This document shows, piece by piece, positions 1 to 9,052 of a stretch of DNA of 64,000 bases; within the stretch, counting starts at the first letter, position 1, and each line of letters opens with the position of its first letter. The notes below the pieces were generated by a model. That model saw only the letters and a list, made by a program, of their open reading frames with translations, had not been told where the DNA came from and did no database searches. This stretch comes from Sphingomonas sp. AX6 (GTDB lineage: Bacteria; Pseudomonadota; Alphaproteobacteria; Sphingomonadales; Sphingomonadaceae): the NCBI RefSeq assembly GCF_902506605.1, contig NZ_LR733979.1, positions 1 to 64,000 of the forward strand, read 5' to 3'. Both the position numbers and the translations under genes were made by a program.

Positions 1-1151
1 TCACCCCGTACCAGCGCGCGCAATATCGCCTCCAGCACCGGCATCCCGCGTTCGGTGATCGCAAGGCGTGATCCGTCGCGCACCGCCAGGCCCTCGCGCT
101 CCAGCATCGCTAGCTGGCCGTGGTCAATCAGCGCCTCGATCTCCGCGTCGCCCAATTCCGCCACGCGAGCGAGGTCGAGTCCCTCGTCCAGCCGCAACCC
201 CATCACCAGCGCCTCGGTCGCGCGATTGCGCGGCGACAATGGCTGGTCGATCTGTGCGCCATGACCGTTGCGCGTCACCGCGTTCAACCAGTTTTCGGGC
301 TTCTTGTGCCGCGCCGTCTCATGCGCCGTGCGCCGTCCGTGCGCGCCGGGTCCGATTCCGGCATAGTCCTGATACCGCCAATAGGTCAGGTTGTGGCGGC
401 TTTCCGCGCCCGGCCGGGCGTGGTTCGACACCTCGTAAGCGGGCAATCCCGCCGACGCCGCCACCGCGCGAGTATGTTCGTAGAGTTCGGCCGCGATATT
501 TTCATCGGGGAGCGTCAATTCGCCCTTTGCCGCCAGTGTCGCAAAGCGCGTTCCGGGCTCGATGGTGAGCTGATAGAGCGACAGATGTTCGGTCCCGAAG
601 CGCAGCGCGCGGGCGAGCTCTGCGTCCCATTCGGCAAGGTTCTGGCCGGGACGCGCATAGATCAGGTCGAACGACACGCGCTCGAATGCGGCCTGCGCGG
701 TGTCGAGCGCGGCCAGCCCCTCGTCCACGTCATGCGCGCGGCCCAGAAAGGCGAGCGCATCGTTATCGAGCGCCTGCAACCCCAGTGAAACGCGGTTGAC
801 GCCCGCCTTCGCGATGTCGCCGAAGCGCGCGGCCTCGACCGAGGACGGATTGGCCTCCAGCGTGATCTCGCATCCTTCGCTCAGGCCCCATCGCGCATCC
901 GCCGCCTCGATCAGTGCTGCGACCGTCGCGGGCGGCATCAGCGACGGCGTTCCGCCACCAAAGAAGATCGAGGTGACTTCGCGCCCCGGTAGCAGATCGG
1001 CTTCGTAGTGGAGGTCGGCCAGCATCGCGCTGCGCCACGCATCCTGGTCCACGCTCTCGCGGACATGGCTGTTGAAATCGCAATAGGGGCATTTGGACAC
1101 GCAGAACGGCCAGTGGATATAGAGTGCCAGCGGCGTTCGTGCGGTGTTCAT
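1..1151 (-). CDS. hemW: Radical SAM heme chaperone HemW (3' end cut by window edge)
   Basis: HemW is a radical-SAM protein related to oxygen-independent coproporphyrinogen oxidase and is thought to deliver heme to target enzymes. The frame opens on the complement at 1151 and reads MNTARTPLALYIHWPFCVSK, then the radical-SAM CxxxCxxC motif with Cys17, Cys21 and Cys24. The last readable residues, about 384 codons in, match the usual C-terminus (TERGMPVLEAILRALV), and family members are about 380-390 aa, so only a few residues are missing. The TCA at positions 1-3 is out of frame and is not its stop. An in-frame ATG at 1163 would add four residues. It usually sits just downstream of rdgB in proteobacteria; here DUF1993 and a CAP lipoprotein lie between. 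Confidence 0.93.
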   Translation of the reverse strand, partial: MNTARTPLALYIHWPFCVSKCPYCDFNSHVRESVDQDAWRSAMLADLHYEADLLPGREVTSIFFGGGTPSLMPPATVAALIEAADARWGLSEGCEITLEANPSSVEAARFGDIAKAGVNRVSLGLQALDNDALAFLGRAHDVDEGLAALDTAQAAFERVSFDLIYARPGQNLAEWDAELARALRFGTEHLSLYQLTIEPGTRFATLAAKGELTLPDENIAAELYEHTRAVAASAGLPAYEVSNHARPGAESRHNLTYWRYQDYAGIGPGAHGRRTAHETARHKKPENWLNAVTRNGHGAQIDQPLSPRNRATEALVMGLRLDEGLDLARVAELGDAEIEALIDHGQLAMLEREGLAVRDGSRLAITERGMPVLEAILRALVRG

Positions 1152-1181
1152 CGCGCGCGCCATAGGGCAGGGGCGGTGTCC

Positions 1182-1748
1182 ATGCAAAAGCGAGCGTCCA
1201 TGTTGCTGTGTCTGTTGCTGGCGGCGTGCGGGCAGCAAAGCGCGTCGCCCCCGCCGCGCATTGTAGAGGAGCGACCCTTTGCGGGCACCGCGCCGCGCGG
1301 CGAGCCGCGGCTGAAGCGCAATATGCTGACGATGCACAATGCGACCCGGGCTGAGGTGCGCCAGCCGGTGCTGACGTGGAGCGATGCGCTTGCCACCGAT
1401 GCGCTGGCCTATGCGCGCGAACTGGCGCGTACCGGGCGCTTCGAACACGCACCGCAGCCACGCGGCAACCCCAATCAAGGCGAGAATCTATGGATGGGGA
1501 CGCGCGGTGCATACCGCTATCACGAGATGGCCGGGCACTGGATCGACGAGAAGCGCGTCTTCGTGAACCGCCCGATGCCCAACGCCAGCACCACCGGCGA
1601 TTACCGCGATGTCGGCCATTATACCCAGATCATATGGTCGGGCACCCGCGAAGTGGGCTGCGCGATGGCGAGCAACCGGCGGGACGACTTTCTGGTGTGC
1701 CGTTACCTCCCGACTGGGAATGTCGTCGGCCAGCGGGCGTTGCCGTAA
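1182..1748 (+). CDS. CAP-domain (SCP/PR-1-like) lipoprotein
   Basis: Secreted lipoprotein of 188 aa with a CAP domain, a fold found in bacterial extracytoplasmic proteins of mostly unknown role. The start at 1182 gives a type II signal peptide (MQKRASMLLCLLLAAC) with the lipidated Cys at residue 16; an upstream in-frame ATG at 1008 would bury this signal and overlap hemW, so it was not used. CAP hallmarks are a helix with MHNATR near residue 50, GENLWMG near residue 100, and the signature GHYTQIIW near residues 145-152 followed by a conserved Cys. The gene is divergent from hemW with only 30 bases between starts, and convergent with the DUF1993 gene. Lipid anchoring and the CAP fold are clear; the function is not known. 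Confidence 0.88.
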   Translation: MQKRASMLLCLLLAACGQQSASPPPRIVEERPFAGTAPRGEPRLKRNMLTMHNATRAEVRQPVLTWSDALATDALAYARELARTGRFEHAPQPRGNPNQGENLWMGTRGAYRYHEMAGHWIDEKRVFVNRPMPNASTTGDYRDVGHYTQIIWSGTREVGCAMASNRRDDFLVCRYLPTGNVVGQRALP

Positions 1749-1766
1749 CGCGGTCACTGCCGCCGA

Positions 1767-2363
1767 TCAGGCCCCCGGCATTGTGCCCGGTCGCACATAA
1801 GGCAGCATGTGTGCGACATAATCGGTTTTGCCGAGTTCGGTGCCGCCTGCACGCAGAATCGCATAGGCGGTCATCACGTGGAAATAGAATTGGGGCAGCG
1901 CCCAATCGCGGGCAAATTGTTCGGTGGTCAGATCGAAGGTGATGCCGGCAGGTAACGCGTGCGCGATCGCGGTTTCGGGTTCGATATCGAGCGCCGTCGC
2001 CGACAGCGCGTTGAGCAGGTCGATCGTCTCGGCAATCCTCGCCTGCGCGTCTGCGATCGATCCGGGATGGTCGCCCGCGTTCCGCCCTTCTTCCAGCAAG
2101 ATGTTCGACGATTCGGGAAACGCTTCTCCCTTCAGGCGGAACACCGCTTCTTGCGCCTGCCTGCACGCGAAACGGATCTGCGTCGCCAGCGGGAACATGT
2201 CGGGTGCGAGCCGCGCCGAAAGCAGGGCTTCGGCGTCATCCGGGCGTTGCGCCTGCGCCTTTTCCAGCCAGGCGGAGAGCCGCCCAAGCATCTGGATATA
2301 GGTCGGGACGAGCAGGCGCGTGAACGACATGCCATGACCCGTTTTGTCGGAAGCCGACATCAC
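1767..2363 (-). CDS. DUF1993 family protein
   Basis: A 198-aa soluble protein resembling the DUF1993 family, small helical proteins related to the DinB-like four-helix fold. No catalytic function is established. The start ATG at 2363 overlaps the rdgB stop codon as ATGA, indicating translational coupling at the end of the rph-rdgB operon. An internal ATG at 2330 ([15 protein letters not shown]) aligns with the usual N-terminus of the family and may be the real start. No signal peptide or membrane segment is visible. The family call rests on the N-terminal LVPTYIQML...LSAWLEKA pattern and the C-terminal [13 protein letters not shown] segment. Confidence 0.75.
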   Translation of the reverse strand: MMSASDKTGHGMSFTRLLVPTYIQMLGRLSAWLEKAQAQRPDDAEALLSARLAPDMFPLATQIRFACRQAQEAVFRLKGEAFPESSNILLEEGRNAGDHPGSIADAQARIAETIDLLNALSATALDIEPETAIAHALPAGITFDLTTEQFARDWALPQFYFHVMTAYAILRAGGTELGKTDYVAHMLPYVRPGTMPGA

Positions 2364-3004
2364 AGCACCGCGTCCACCAGCTGCGCGAACGCGTCCGCCC
2401 GGTGGCTGATCGCGTGCTTCGCCGCCGGGTTCATCTCGCCGAAGGTCGTTTCGCTGTCGAGCGGCAGGAACATCGCGTCATAGCCGAAGCCGCGGTCGCC
2501 GCGTGGGGGCCACACGAGCGTGCCGTCGACACGGCCCTCGAATGTCTCGGTATGGCCGTCGGGCCAGGCGAGCGACAGCGCGCAGACGAAGTGCGCGTCG
2601 CGCGACACGTCGGGGCCGAGCGCGGTCAGGCGATCCTCGACCAGTCGCATCGCCACCGCGAAATCCTTCGATTCGCCGGCCCAGCGCGCCGAGAAAATGC
2701 CCGGTTCGCCGTTCAGCGCCTCGACCGCCAGACCGCTATCGTCGGCAAGCGCAGGGAGGCCGGACAGGTCGGCGGCCTGCATCGCCTTTAGCTCAGCATT
2801 GGCGACGAAGGTGGTGCCGGTTTCCTCAGGCTCGGGCAGGTCGAGTTCGGCGGCCGAGACGGGTTCGATGCCGTAGGGGCCGAGCAGGTCGCGGATTTCG
2901 CGGACCTTGCCCGGATTGTGGCTGGCGATGACCAGCTTGCCCGGCACGAGCTTGCGGATCGCCTGGGGGGCGTCGCCGCCAATGCCTTCGTCGGGGCCGC
3001 TCAT
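2360..3004 (-). CDS. rdgB: XTP/dITP diphosphatase (RdgB/HAM1)
   Basis: House-cleaning nucleotidase that hydrolyses dITP and XTP to monophosphates, keeping deaminated purines out of DNA. Family motifs are all present: the N-terminal [11 protein letters not shown] substrate loop, the [11 protein letters not shown] metal-binding segment, [12 protein letters not shown], and the C-terminal [11 protein letters not shown] and [11 protein letters not shown] motifs. The start at 3004 overlaps the rph stop (ATGA), which decides it over the longer frame beginning at 3046. The length of 214 aa is slightly long because of a short N-terminal extension ([19 protein letters not shown]). It is the middle gene of rph-rdgB-DUF1993, an order common in alphaproteobacteria. 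Confidence 0.96.
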   Translation of the reverse strand: MSGPDEGIGGDAPQAIRKLVPGKLVIASHNPGKVREIRDLLGPYGIEPVSAAELDLPEPEETGTTFVANAELKAMQAADLSGLPALADDSGLAVEALNGEPGIFSARWAGESKDFAVAMRLVEDRLTALGPDVSRDAHFVCALSLAWPDGHTETFEGRVDGTLVWPPRGDRGFGYDAMFLPLDSETTFGEMNPAAKHAISHRADAFAQLVDAVL

Positions 3005-3717
3005 TTGCCTGCGGCCTTTGCCTGCGCGGCGAAGATGCGGTCGCAACCGATGCGAGCGAGGCGGAGCAGGCGGAGCAGTTCCTCCTCGTCATAGCACGCG
3101 CCCTCTGCGGTCGCCTGAAGCTCGGCGATCTTGCCGCCTTCGATCAGGACGAAATTGGCGTCGGCGTCGGCATTTGAATCCTCTGGGTAATCGAGGTCGA
3201 GGACGGGCGTGCCGTTATAGATGCCACAGGAGACGGCGGCGACCTTGCCCAGGATCGGGTCCGTCGTCAGCTTTCCCTCTGCCATCAGCTTGTCGACCGC
3301 CAGGCGCAGTGCGACCCACGCGCCGGAAATCGCGGCAGTGCGGGTGCCGCCATCGGCCTGGATCACGTCGCAATCGAGCGTGATCTGGCGCTCGCCGAGC
3401 AGTTTGAGGTCGGTGACGGCGCGCAAAGACCGCCCGATCAACCGCTGGATTTCTTGGGTGCGCCCCGACTGCTTGCCCTTAGCAGCTTCGCGGTTGCCGC
3501 GGGTATGGGTAGCGCGCGGCAACATGCCGTATTCGGCGGTAACCCAGCCTTCGCCCTTACCGCGCAACCAGGGCGGCAGGCGTTCTTCGACGCTGGCGGT
3601 GACCAGTACCTTGGTATCGCCGAATCCGATCAGCACCGATCCTTCGGCGTGGCGCGTGAAGGCGGGTTGGATCGTGATTTCACGCATTTCGTCGGGGGCG
3701 CGGCCGGATGGGCGCAT
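3001..3717 (-). CDS. rph: Ribonuclease PH
   Basis: Phosphorolytic 3'-5' exoribonuclease that trims tRNA 3' ends and acts on structured RNAs as a hexameric ring. The 238-aa length and N-terminus ([20 protein letters not shown]) match the family, so the start is 3717. Visible hallmarks are [19 protein letters not shown], the central [19 protein letters not shown] block, [12 protein letters not shown], and [16 protein letters not shown] containing the phosphate and metal site. It is the first gene of a three-gene leftward operon with rdgB and DUF1993, coupled by 4-base overlaps. Divergent from it is a DUF6438 lipoprotein gene 80 bases away. Confidence 0.97.
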   Translation of the reverse strand: MRPSGRAPDEMREITIQPAFTRHAEGSVLIGFGDTKVLVTASVEERLPPWLRGKGEGWVTAEYGMLPRATHTRGNREAAKGKQSGRTQEIQRLIGRSLRAVTDLKLLGERQITLDCDVIQADGGTRTAAISGAWVALRLAVDKLMAEGKLTTDPILGKVAAVSCGIYNGTPVLDLDYPEDSNADADANFVLIEGGKIAELQATAEGACYDEEELLRLLRLARIGCDRIFAAQAKAAGK

Positions 3718-3797
3718 ATTTTCGTCTCCTGGTTCGTTGTCCCGCCGATAGACCGCCGGGCGGCTGTGCGCCAGTCCGGCCCGAGGGAAGGAATTTC

Positions 3798-4304
3798 ATG
3801 CCGTACCGTTTTGCCGTCGCCCTGGCCGCCCTGTCGGCGACCGCGTGCACCATGACCGATGCCGCGCCGGATGGGGCGCCGATCGCGATCGAACGCGAAT
3901 CGATCACCTATTCCACCGAACCGTGTTTCGGGACATGCCCGGTTTATAGCGTCACGGTTATGCCGGAAGGCGAGGGCGTGTTCGAGGGTAAGCAGCATGT
4001 CGCGACGACTGGCACCCAGTCGTTCCGCATTGCCCCCGCAACCTATCGTCGCTTCGCCGAGCATCTGGCGGCGGTGCGGCCGCGCGAGGGCGACCGCAAC
4101 ATCAGTCATGGTGAGCCCGATTGCGGCAATGCGCCGACCGACATGCCCAGCATCACCGTGCGCTGGGCGAGCAACACCGGCGCAGCAGACCAGAATTTGC
4201 GGCTGTATCTTGGATGCCGCAGCGCCGAGGCGGATCGGGTGGCGGGTGTGCTGAAGTCCGCGCCGGAAATGCTGCCGATCGCTGCCTACATCGGAAAGCG
4301 TTGA
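3798..4304 (+). CDS. DUF6438 domain lipoprotein
   Basis: Putative outer-surface or periplasmic lipoprotein of 168 aa. The chosen ATG at 3798 follows a good ribosome site (GAGGGAAGG) and produces a lipoprotein signal MPYRFAVALAALSATAC with Cys17. The domain begins with the pattern ESITYSTEPCFGTCPVY, the CFGTCP motif typical of DUF6438, at roughly residues 42-47; two further cysteines (GEPDCGNAP and YLGCRS) could form disulfides in the periplasm. No function is known for the family. It stands between divergent rph and downstream hrcA, with 32 bases before hrcA. Longer in-frame versions would extend into the rph promoter region and were rejected. Confidence 0.8.
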   Translation: MPYRFAVALAALSATACTMTDAAPDGAPIAIERESITYSTEPCFGTCPVYSVTVMPEGEGVFEGKQHVATTGTQSFRIAPATYRRFAEHLAAVRPREGDRNISHGEPDCGNAPTDMPSITVRWASNTGAADQNLRLYLGCRSAEADRVAGVLKSAPEMLPIAAYIGKR

Positions 4305-4336
4305 GCAATGAGACAGGGCTCCCTAAATTCAGCCCG

Positions 4337-5377
4337 ATGAGCCAACCGATCACCGAGATGACCGACCGGGCACGCGACGTGTTCCGGGTGGTGGTCGAAT
4401 CCTATCTGGATACCGGCGTGCCCGTGGGCTCGCGCACGATATCGAAGGTGGCGGGCGTCAACCTGTCCCCGGCCTCGATCCGCAATGTGATGCAGGATCT
4501 GGAGGAACTGGGGTTGCTCGCCGCACCCCATACCAGTGCGGGGCGGATGCCGACCGAGACGGGTCTGCGGCTGTTCGTCGATGGCATGATGCATTCGATG
4601 GAGCCGACCGCGGAGGAACGCGCGGCGATTTCCGCAGGCGCGGGCGAACATGGCCCGGTGGAGGCGGCGATTGCCAACACCACCGCGGCACTGTCCGGTC
4701 TTTCGGCCTGTGCCGGGCTGGTGCTGGTGGCGAAGCGCGAGCCGGTGTTGAAGCAGGTCGGCTTCGTCGCGCTGCCGGACGACAAGGCGATTGCGGTGCT
4801 GGTCGGGGCGGACGGATCGGTCGAGAATCGCGTCGTCGATCTGCCGCTGGGGATGACTCCGTCTGCGCTCAACGAAGCCGCCAATTATCTGTCCGCGACG
4901 CTGGCGGGTCAGACGCTGAGCACCGCGCGTGCGCGGATCGAGGCTGAAATCCGGCGCGAGCGGGCCGAACTCGATTCGGCAGCGCACACGCTGGTCGAAC
5001 GCGGGTTGGCGGTGTGGTCGGCGGATGGCGACGACCGCCCGGTGTTGATCGTGCGCGGTCAGGCGCGGCTGGTCGATGCCACCGCGACCGAGGATCTCGA
5101 ACGCGTGCGCCAGTTGCTCGACGAGCTGGAGGGCAAGGAGGAGATCGCCCGGCTGCTCGACAGCGCCAAGGACGGCGACGCGACGCGGATCTTCATCGGA
5201 TCGGAGAACAAGTTGTTCGCGCTGTCCGGGTCTTCGGTGATCGCAAAACCGGTGCGCGCGCTCGACGGGCGAGTGGTCGGCGTAGTCGGCGTGATCGGCC
5301 CGACACGGTTGAACTATGCGCGCGTCGTGCCCATGGTTGATTTCACCGCAGCGACGCTCGCGCGTCTGCTGGTTTGA
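4337..5377 (+). CDS. hrcA: Heat-inducible transcription repressor HrcA
   Basis: Repressor of class I heat-shock operons, which binds CIRCE operators and senses free GroEL. The protein is 346 aa from the ATG at 4337 (MSQPITEMTDRARDVFRVVV). The N-terminal winged helix contains TGVPVGSRTISK and LSPASIRNVMQDLEELG, followed by HTSAGRMPTETGLRLFVD, all diagnostic. The C-terminal GAF-like region ends in LNYARVVPMVDFTAATLARLL, the usual HrcA tail. It is followed 27 bases later by grpE, the standard hrcA-grpE pair. No CIRCE element was seen upstream of either gene, so its operators (for example at groESL) presumably lie elsewhere. A longer frame from 4121 overlaps the lipoprotein gene and was not used. 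Confidence 0.96.
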   Translation: MSQPITEMTDRARDVFRVVVESYLDTGVPVGSRTISKVAGVNLSPASIRNVMQDLEELGLLAAPHTSAGRMPTETGLRLFVDGMMHSMEPTAEERAAISAGAGEHGPVEAAIANTTAALSGLSACAGLVLVAKREPVLKQVGFVALPDDKAIAVLVGADGSVENRVVDLPLGMTPSALNEAANYLSATLAGQTLSTARARIEAEIRRERAELDSAAHTLVERGLAVWSADGDDRPVLIVRGQARLVDATATEDLERVRQLLDELEGKEEIARLLDSAKDGDATRIFIGSENKLFALSGSSVIAKPVRALDGRVVGVVGVIGPTRLNYARVVPMVDFTAATLARLLV

Positions 5378-5404
5378 CATTTTCATGCACAAGAACAGGG
5401 CAAC

Positions 5405-5971
5405 ATGACCGACGAAACGAAGAACGGCGCAGGCGAAGCGCCGCTGGATACCGACCTGCGCGAGGAAACCGCAGCCGAGGCCCCCGAACTGGCCGAGCAT
5501 GACCGGCTGGCCGAGCTGGAGGCGAAGCTGGCCGAGGCCGATGCGGCCTTGCTCTATTCCAAGGCAGAGACGCAAAATGTCCGCCGTCGGGCGGAGAAGG
5601 AAGCGCAGGACGCACGCGCCTATGCCGCGACCGGGTTCGCACGCGACATCCTGTCGGTCGCCGACAATCTGAGCCGTGCATTGTCGGTGATCCCGCAGGA
5701 ACTGCGCGACGACGACAAGATGAAGGGGCTGGTCACCGGTCTGGAAGCCACTGGGCGTGAGATCGAAAGCGTGTTTGCGCGCCACAATATCAAGAAGATC
5801 GAGACGGCGGGCGAGACGCTCAACCCCAATTGGCATCAGGCGATGTTCGAGGTGCCGACCAAGGATGTCGCGCCGGGGACGGTCGTTCAGGAAATTCAGG
5901 CCGGTTACATGATCGGCGACCGGTTGTTGCGGCCTGCATTGGTAGGCGTGGCAAAGGCTGCCGACGCGTAA
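5405..5971 (+). CDS. grpE: Nucleotide exchange factor GrpE
   Basis: Cochaperone that releases ADP from DnaK. It is 188 aa with the expected layout: an acidic disordered N-terminus (residues 1-27), a long coiled coil rich in Glu/Ala/Leu (about 28-75, including YSKAETQNVRRRAEKEAQDA), a four-helix-bundle region with DILSVADNLSRAL, and a C-terminal beta-wing with the signature LNPNWHQAMFEVPT and AGYMIGDRLLRPALVGVA. It is probably cotranscribed with hrcA. dnaK and dnaJ do not follow; the gene ends against a 330-base repeat island and then glnD. Confidence 0.97.
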   Translation: MTDETKNGAGEAPLDTDLREETAAEAPELAEHDRLAELEAKLAEADAALLYSKAETQNVRRRAEKEAQDARAYAATGFARDILSVADNLSRALSVIPQELRDDDKMKGLVTGLEATGREIESVFARHNIKKIETAGETLNPNWHQAMFEVPTKDVAPGTVVQEIQAGYMIGDRLLRPALVGVAKAADA

Positions 5972-5975
5972 GTCG

Positions 5976-6105
5976 AAATCCTCCCCCAGCGGGGAGGTGG
6001 CAGCACGAAGTGCTGACGGAGGGGGGTTGCCACGAAGCGCAACGCGTGTGGCCTACCCCTCGACCATGCTTCGCATGGTCCACCTCCTCCGGGTGGGGAG
6101 AATTT
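5976..6105. repeat. Composite palindromic repeat (family D) between grpE and glnD
   Basis: Imperfect long inverted repeat: a left arm around CCTCCCCCAGCGGGGAGG and a right arm around CCTCCTCCGGGTGGGGAG, with two nested short hairpins inside (AGCACGAAGTGCT and ACCATGCTTCGCATGGT). It begins five bases after the grpE stop and is followed by a family A element, so bases 5972-6301 contain no gene and consist almost wholly of repeats. A truncated relative (CTCCTCCCTCGATGGGGAGG) follows proS near 52612. It may terminate or stabilise the grpE transcript, which is inference. Confidence 0.7.
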
Positions 6106-6121
6106 TGAAGTTTACCTCTCT

Positions 6122-6228
6122 CGTCACCCCGGACTTGTTCCGGGGTCCACCGCGCTGCAAGTGCAACACCTGACACCTCAACGAAGCGCAAGTGGCTTAG
6201 TGGACCCCGGAACAAGTCCGGGGTGACG
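6122..6228. repeat. REPIN-like paired palindrome, family A copy 1
   Basis: Two inverted copies of a unit GTCACCCCGGA-CTTGT-TCCGGGGTCCAC face each other and span 107 bases; each unit is itself a hairpin (7-bp stem CCCCGGA/TCCGGGG). The interior between the units (about 48 bases) is different from other copies while total length is conserved. Located between grpE and glnD. Confidence 0.85.
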
Positions 6229-6301
6229 GTGCGGGTGGGTTGGGACGCATCCAAAAAACGCTTGCTGGCCACCCGCGCCCCAACCCCCTATCTCTCCTCC
6301 C

Positions 6302-9049
6302 ATGCCAGCCCGCATGGATTCCCTGCCCAACCGCCGCGCGATCATCGATCGTCGGGTGCTTGCCGATGAATTGGCAAAGCTAGAGCCCGATCCCGGCCAG
6401 CCCTTGCGTCAGGCGGGGACCAAGCTGCTGCGCGCGGCGATGGACGCCGGTCGCGCCGAAATCGAGCGGCGGTTCATGGAGCATCCGACGCGCGGGCTCG
6501 AAATGGCGGCGTCGGGCGCGTTCCTGACCGACCAGATCTTGCGACTGTTATGGGATTTTACCGTCCAGCGGCTTTACCCGAACAACAATCCGACCAGCGC
6601 GGAGCGGATGACGCTGATTGCGGTCGGTGGGTACGGGCGCGGCGAGATGGCACCGTTTTCGGACATCGACATCGGTTTCCTGACGCCGTGGAAACAGACG
6701 AGCTGGTCCGAGCAGGTCATCGAATCGATGCTCTATGCGCTGTGGGACATGGGGTTGAAGGTCGGGCATTCGTCGCGGTCGTTGGACGAGATGGTGCGCC
6801 AGGCAAAGGCCGATGGCACGATCCGCACGGCACTGGTCGAGGCGCGGTTCGTGTGGGGTGACATGGGCCTGTACGACGAGGCCGCGGCGCGCTTCAAATT
6901 GGAGGTGCAGGCCGATACCGCGCGTGCCTTCATCGCCACCAAGCTTGCCGAGCGCGACAATCGCCATCGTAAGATGGGCGACAGCCGCTATGTCGTCGAA
7001 CCCAATGTGAAGGAAGGGAAGGGGGGCTTGCGCGACCTCCATACGCTCTTCTGGATCGGCAAATATGCCTATGAGGTCAGGCGCGCCGCGGAGCTGGTCG
7101 ACAAGGGGGTGTTGTCCGCCCATGAATATCGCCAGTTCAACCGGGCGGAAAACTTTCTCTGGGCGGTGCGCTGTCACCTCCACCTGATCGCGGGGCGGGC
7201 GGAGGAGCGGCTGACTTTCGACTTCCAGCGCGAGATCGCCGACCGGATGCGTTATTCGGACCGGCCGGGGAAATCGGCGGTCGAGCGCTTCATGCAATTC
7301 TACTTTTTGCAGGCCAAGCGCGTCGGTGACCTGACCGGCGTGTTCCTGGCGCATCTCGACGAGAAATTCGCCGCGCGCGGGCGTCGGTTCGGTCTGCCGA
7401 TGCTGCGCCGAGCGCCGCGCAAGCTCAAAGGGTTCATTCTCGACCGCGGGCGGCTGGCGCTGCCCGGCGACGATTTTTTCCAGCGCGATCCGGTGCGATT
7501 GATCGAGCTGTTCCAGTTGGCCGATCTGCATGGGCTGGAGATTCATCCGCTTGCGATGCGGGGCGCGGCGCGTGATGCCAAGCTGATCGACGAGTGGCGC
7601 GACGATGCGCGCGCCAATGCGCTGTTCCTCGACGTGCTGACGTCCCCGCGCGATCCGGAAACCGTGCTGCGCTGGATGAACGAGGCAGGGGTATTTGGCC
7701 GGTTCGTGCCCGATTTCGGCCGCGTCGTGGCGCAGATGCAGTTCGACATGTATCACCACTACACCGTCGACGAACACACGATCCGCGCGATCGGGTTGCT
7801 GAGCGAGATCGAGCGGGGCGGGCTGAAGGAGGACCATCCGCTCTCCTCCACCATCATCGGCCAGATCGCCTCCCGCCGGGTTCTCTACGTTGCGGTCCTG
7901 CTCCACGACATCGCCAAGGGACGTGGCGGGGATCATTCGGTGCTGGGCGCAGGCGTCGCCGAGCGGCTGTGCCCGCGGCTGGGGCTGAGCGCGGCGGAGA
8001 CCGAGACGGTGGCGTGGCTGGTCCGCTGGCACCTGCTGATGTCGGCCACCGCGTTCAAACGCGACCTGTCGGATTTCAAGACGATCCTCGATTTCGCCAA
8101 CCATGTGCAGTCGGTGCAGCGGCTGCGCCTCCTGCTGGTACTGACTGTGGTCGATATCCGCGCGGTGGGGCCGGGGGTGTGGAACGGGTGGAAACGGCAA
8201 TTGCTGTCCACCCTGTTCGATTCGGCCGAGGAAGTGCTGCGGCTGGGCCACAAGCAAAAGGGCCGCAGCGAACGGATCGCTGCCAAGCAGGATATGCTCG
8301 CCGAGACCTTGGGCTGGGATGCGGACACGCGCGCGAAGTTCGTGCGGCGGCTGGCCGAACCATACTGGATTGCCGAGCCGATCGATGTGCTGGAGGCCAA
8401 TGTGCGCCAGATGATCGCGGCAGGTGACGAACAATTGTCGATCAGCGCCCAGGTCTATCCCGATCAGGATGCGACGCTGGTGACGGTCTATGCCGCCGAT
8501 CATCCAGGGCTTTTCTACCGGATTGCGGGCGCGATCCACGCGGCGGGCGGGAACATCATCGACGCACGCATCCACACGACGCGCGACGGACGCGCACTCG
8601 ACAATTTCCTGGTGCAAGATCCCTTCGGCCAGCCCTTTGACGAACCCGCGCGGCTGGCTCGACTGGAGGGCGCGATCACAGAGGCGCTGTCCAACCGTGC
8701 CAAGATGACCGAGAAGCTGCGGCGCAAACCGCTGGCGCGCGCACGGGCCGATGCCTTCTCGATCCAGCCCGCAGCGCTGATCGACAACAAGGCGTCGAAT
8801 CGCTTCACGGTGATCGAGGTGAATGCCCGCGACCGCCCGGCGCTGCTCTATGATCTGGCCAACGCACTGTTTCAGTCCAAGGTGACGATTCATTCGGCGC
8901 ATGTCGCGACGTACGGCGAGCGGGCGGTCGATACGTTTTACGTCACCGACCTGCTGGGCGAGAAGATCGATAATGCCGGGCGGTTGAAAAGCGTCGAGCG
9001 GCGACTGGTCGAGGCGGCGGGTGAGGGGGAAGCGGTGCAGGCTGCCTGA
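6302..9049 (+). CDS. glnD: [Protein-PII] uridylyltransferase / uridylyl-removing enzyme GlnD
   Basis: Bifunctional nitrogen sensor that uridylylates PII when glutamine is low and deuridylylates it when glutamine is high. The 915-aa protein has all expected parts in order: a nucleotidyltransferase domain with GGYGRGEMAPFSDIDIGF near residues 107-124, a GlnD linker, an HD hydrolase domain containing HHYTVDEHT near 485 and LLHDIAKGRGGDHS near 533, then two C-terminal ACT domains starting near 727 (TVYAADHPGLFYRIAGAI) and 834 (EVNARDRPALLYDLANAL) that bind glutamine. The start is the ATG at 6302; a second in-frame ATG at 6314 is possible. No PII gene is in the window. Confidence 0.97.
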   Translation: MPARMDSLPNRRAIIDRRVLADELAKLEPDPGQPLRQAGTKLLRAAMDAGRAEIERRFMEHPTRGLEMAASGAFLTDQILRLLWDFTVQRLYPNNNPTSAERMTLIAVGGYGRGEMAPFSDIDIGFLTPWKQTSWSEQVIESMLYALWDMGLKVGHSSRSLDEMVRQAKADGTIRTALVEARFVWGDMGLYDEAAARFKLEVQADTARAFIATKLAERDNRHRKMGDSRYVVEPNVKEGKGGLRDLHTLFWIGKYAYEVRRAAELVDKGVLSAHEYRQFNRAENFLWAVRCHLHLIAGRAEERLTFDFQREIADRMRYSDRPGKSAVERFMQFYFLQAKRVGDLTGVFLAHLDEKFAARGRRFGLPMLRRAPRKLKGFILDRGRLALPGDDFFQRDPVRLIELFQLADLHGLEIHPLAMRGAARDAKLIDEWRDDARANALFLDVLTSPRDPETVLRWMNEAGVFGRFVPDFGRVVAQMQFDMYHHYTVDEHTIRAIGLLSEIERGGLKEDHPLSSTIIGQIASRRVLYVAVLLHDIAKGRGGDHSVLGAGVAERLCPRLGLSAAETETVAWLVRWHLLMSATAFKRDLSDFKTILDFANHVQSVQRLRLLLVLTVVDIRAVGPGVWNGWKRQLLSTLFDSAEEVLRLGHKQKGRSERIAAKQDMLAETLGWDADTRAKFVRRLAEPYWIAEPIDVLEANVRQMIAAGDEQLSISAQVYPDQDATLVTVYAADHPGLFYRIAGAIHAAGGNIIDARIHTTRDGRALDNFLVQDPFGQPFDEPARLARLEGAITEALSNRAKMTEKLRRKPLARARADAFSIQPAALIDNKASNRFTVIEVNARDRPALLYDLANALFQSKVTIHSAHVATYGERAVDTFYVTDLLGEKIDNAGRLKSVERRLVEAAGEGEAVQAA

Positions 9050-9052
9050 CGA

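Noticed and set aside
4286..5836. A 516-codon open frame antisense to hrcA and grpE
   Set aside because: It runs across two well-defined genes and their gap; its His/Arg/Gln-rich composition is typical of antisense shadows in high-GC DNA.
6548..8902. A 784-codon open frame on the complement of glnD
   Set aside because: It is a mirror of the GC-biased glnD codons; the plus strand encodes a full-length GlnD with every domain, and the complementary product has no recognisable motif.
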